Shown here: positions 5,889 to 6,956 of the stretch, piece after piece
How positions within the stretch are numbered: the first letter of the stretch is position 1
How the letters are laid out: the number at the start of each line of letters is the position of its first letter
From: Candidatus Neoflavobacterium equi
Lineage (GTDB): Bacteria; Bacteroidota; Bacteroidia; Flavobacteriales; Flavobacteriaceae
Reading direction: 5' to 3'
Length of the DNA: 6,956 nucleotides
NCBI GenBank assembly: GCA_018065745.1
Contig: JAGHSS010000215.1
Span: 1-6,956 of the forward strand
The notes under the pieces: generated by a model
Database searches by the model: none
Told to the model about the DNA's origin: nothing
The model's input: the letters and a program-made list of their open reading frames with translations, nothing else
Program-made: the position numbers and the translations under genes

Positions 5889-6908
5889 TTATGAGTTTGT
5901 GATCCACTGGTTAATCCAGCTTGCCATCTCATCCATCCACTGTGGACGATCATTCAGACATGGAATCATTTTAAAATCTTCACCTCCGTGTTCTTTGAAT
6001 TCTGAACCTGCTTCCATCTCAATTTCTTCAAGCGTCTCAATACAATCTGCAACAAAGGCTGGCGTCACAACGGCAATGCGCTTCACTCCTTTTCCAGCAA
6101 GCATACGCACGGTTTCATCTGTTGGTGGTTGCAACCATTTGTCCATTCCCAATCTGGACTGGAACGTATTTGTGTACTGGTCTTCACGCAATCCCAATTG
6201 TTCAGCAACCTGTCTGGTGGTCTCCATACACTGGTGTCTGTAACAGAATTCATGTGCTTTTGAAGGGGTAACACAACATTTGTTGTCAATGGTACAGTGT
6301 GATTTGGTCACGTCAGATTTTTTGATGTGACGCTCCGGCACCCCGTGGTATGAAAACAAGACGTGGTCAAACGCATAGTTTGAAAGTTCCTCTTTCATCA
6401 GCTGGGCCAAATTGTCTATATACCCCTTTTTGTTGTAAAAAGAAGGCAATGTTGTGAATACCATATCTGGAAAGTGCTTTTGACGCAACTTTTCTGCCAA
6501 AACCAAAATCGTTTCAGTAGTAGCCATGGCAAACTGAGGATACAACGGCAGTAAAAACACCTCGCGAATCCCTTGTTCATATAATTTTCTCAAGCCTGAT
6601 TCAATGGATGGATTTCCATAACGCATTGCCAATTCCACAGGAACGGTCACACGCTCTTGAATGGCTTTGTGTGTTCTCTTTGATATAACCATCAAAGGCG
6701 ATCCTTCATCCCACCAAATCTTTTTATAAGCAGCTGCTGATTTCTTTGGACGGGTGTTCAAGATAATTCCTTTAACTAGTAAGGCACGAAATGGATAAGG
6801 CAGGTCAATCACGCGCTCATCCATTAAAAATTCATCTAAATATGGTTTTACCGCTTCTGGCGTTGGAGCCTCTGGCGACCCTAAATTAATGAGCAAAACT
6901 CCTTTCAT
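5889..6908 (-). CDS. hemH: Ferrochelatase with internal cysteine cluster
   Basis: A 339-residue enzyme that inserts Fe(II) into protoporphyrin IX to give protoheme, the last step of the pathway and directly after HemJ. Recognisable parts are the N-terminus GVLLINLGSPEAPTPEAVKPYL, the GSPL segment at 69-72, LPLYPQFAMATTET (119-132), the catalytic histidine H188 in FSYHGVPERH, WLQPPTDET (258-266), and the acidic active-site motif CIETLEEIE with E291. The segment between residues 205 and 227 holds five cysteines (C205, C211, C212, C222, C227), the arrangement I associate with ferrochelatases carrying an internal [2Fe-2S] cluster; this is inferred. There is no hydrophobic C-terminal anchor. The start at 6908 gives the standard N-terminus and lies 19 nt after a TATTTTTG promoter element. 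It is the first gene of the apparent hemH-hemJ-kinase-hydratase operon. Confidence 0.96.
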   Translation of the reverse strand: MKGVLLINLGSPEAPTPEAVKPYLDEFLMDERVIDLPYPFRALLVKGIILNTRPKKSAAAYKKIWWDEGSPLMVISKRTHKAIQERVTVPVELAMRYGNPSIESGLRKLYEQGIREVFLLPLYPQFAMATTETILVLAEKLRQKHFPDMVFTTLPSFYNKKGYIDNLAQLMKEELSNYAFDHVLFSYHGVPERHIKKSDVTKSHCTIDNKCCVTPSKAHEFCYRHQCMETTRQVAEQLGLREDQYTNTFQSRLGMDKWLQPPTDETVRMLAGKGVKRIAVVTPAFVADCIETLEEIEMEAGSEFKEHGGEDFKMIPCLNDRPQWMDEMASWINQWITNS

Positions 6909-6927
6909 GGTTTGTCTTTTATTTTTA

Positions 6928-6935
6928 CAAAAATA
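6928..6935 (-). promoter_or_regulatory. Candidate -7 promoter element for hemH operon
   Basis: Read on the minus strand, TATTTTTG (6935 to 6928) matches the Bacteroidota -7 consensus TAnnTTTG exactly and lies 19 nt upstream of the hemH ATG. The expected -33 TTG region falls near or beyond the right edge of the window and cannot be judged. Confidence 0.5.
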
Positions 6936-6956
6936 CTACCTAAAACTAAATTAAAC

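Noticed and set aside
5887..5907. A longer HemJ start at 5907
   Set aside because: It overlaps hemH by 19 nt, whereas the conserved HemJ N-terminus begins at MYLYLKALH (5886).

Overview
The window looks like chromosomal core DNA from a Flavobacteriia-type member of the Bacteroidota. The evidence is the AT-rich intergenic DNA, the absence of Shine-Dalgarno sequences before starts, two matches to the Bacteroidota -7 promoter element TAnnTTTG, and gene families that read like flavobacterial versions (bacilliredoxin, plant-type acyl-ACP desaturase, HemJ, cysteine-rich ferrochelatase). I see no phage, insertion sequence, CRISPR array, tRNA or rRNA, and no sign of a defence or mobile system.

Left half, plus strand. 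A bacilliredoxin gene cut by the left edge ends in a hairpin terminator. Next come a lysophosphatidate acyltransferase (plsC) and a soluble diiron acyl-ACP desaturase, 5 nt apart. Together they look like a two-gene membrane-lipid operon: one makes unsaturated acyl chains, the other places acyl chains on glycerol phosphate. A strong terminator closes this pair. Only 12 nt after its T-run an HD-domain phosphohydrolase gene starts.

Middle, about 2916-3081. The plus-strand HD gene and the minus-strand operon converge here. The gap holds a long, perfect, probably bidirectional terminator and then a roughly 117-nt structured element (GCGTTAG...CAACGCCC) with nested inverted repeats. It resembles a dispersed flavobacterial intergenic repeat or structured RNA, and it is the least ordinary object in the window.

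Right half, minus strand. hemH (ferrochelatase), hemJ (protoporphyrinogen IX oxidase), a membrane sensor histidine kinase and an enoyl-CoA hydratase-family protein follow one another with gaps of 2 nt, 1 nt and a 4-nt ATGA overlap, so they are probably one transcript. A TATTTTTG -7 box lies just before hemH. HemJ and HemH catalyse consecutive last steps of protoheme synthesis. The kinase has no response regulator in the window, and its link to heme is unknown.

No gene-free stretch exceeds 300 bases. The longest is 2918-3081, which is described in the features.
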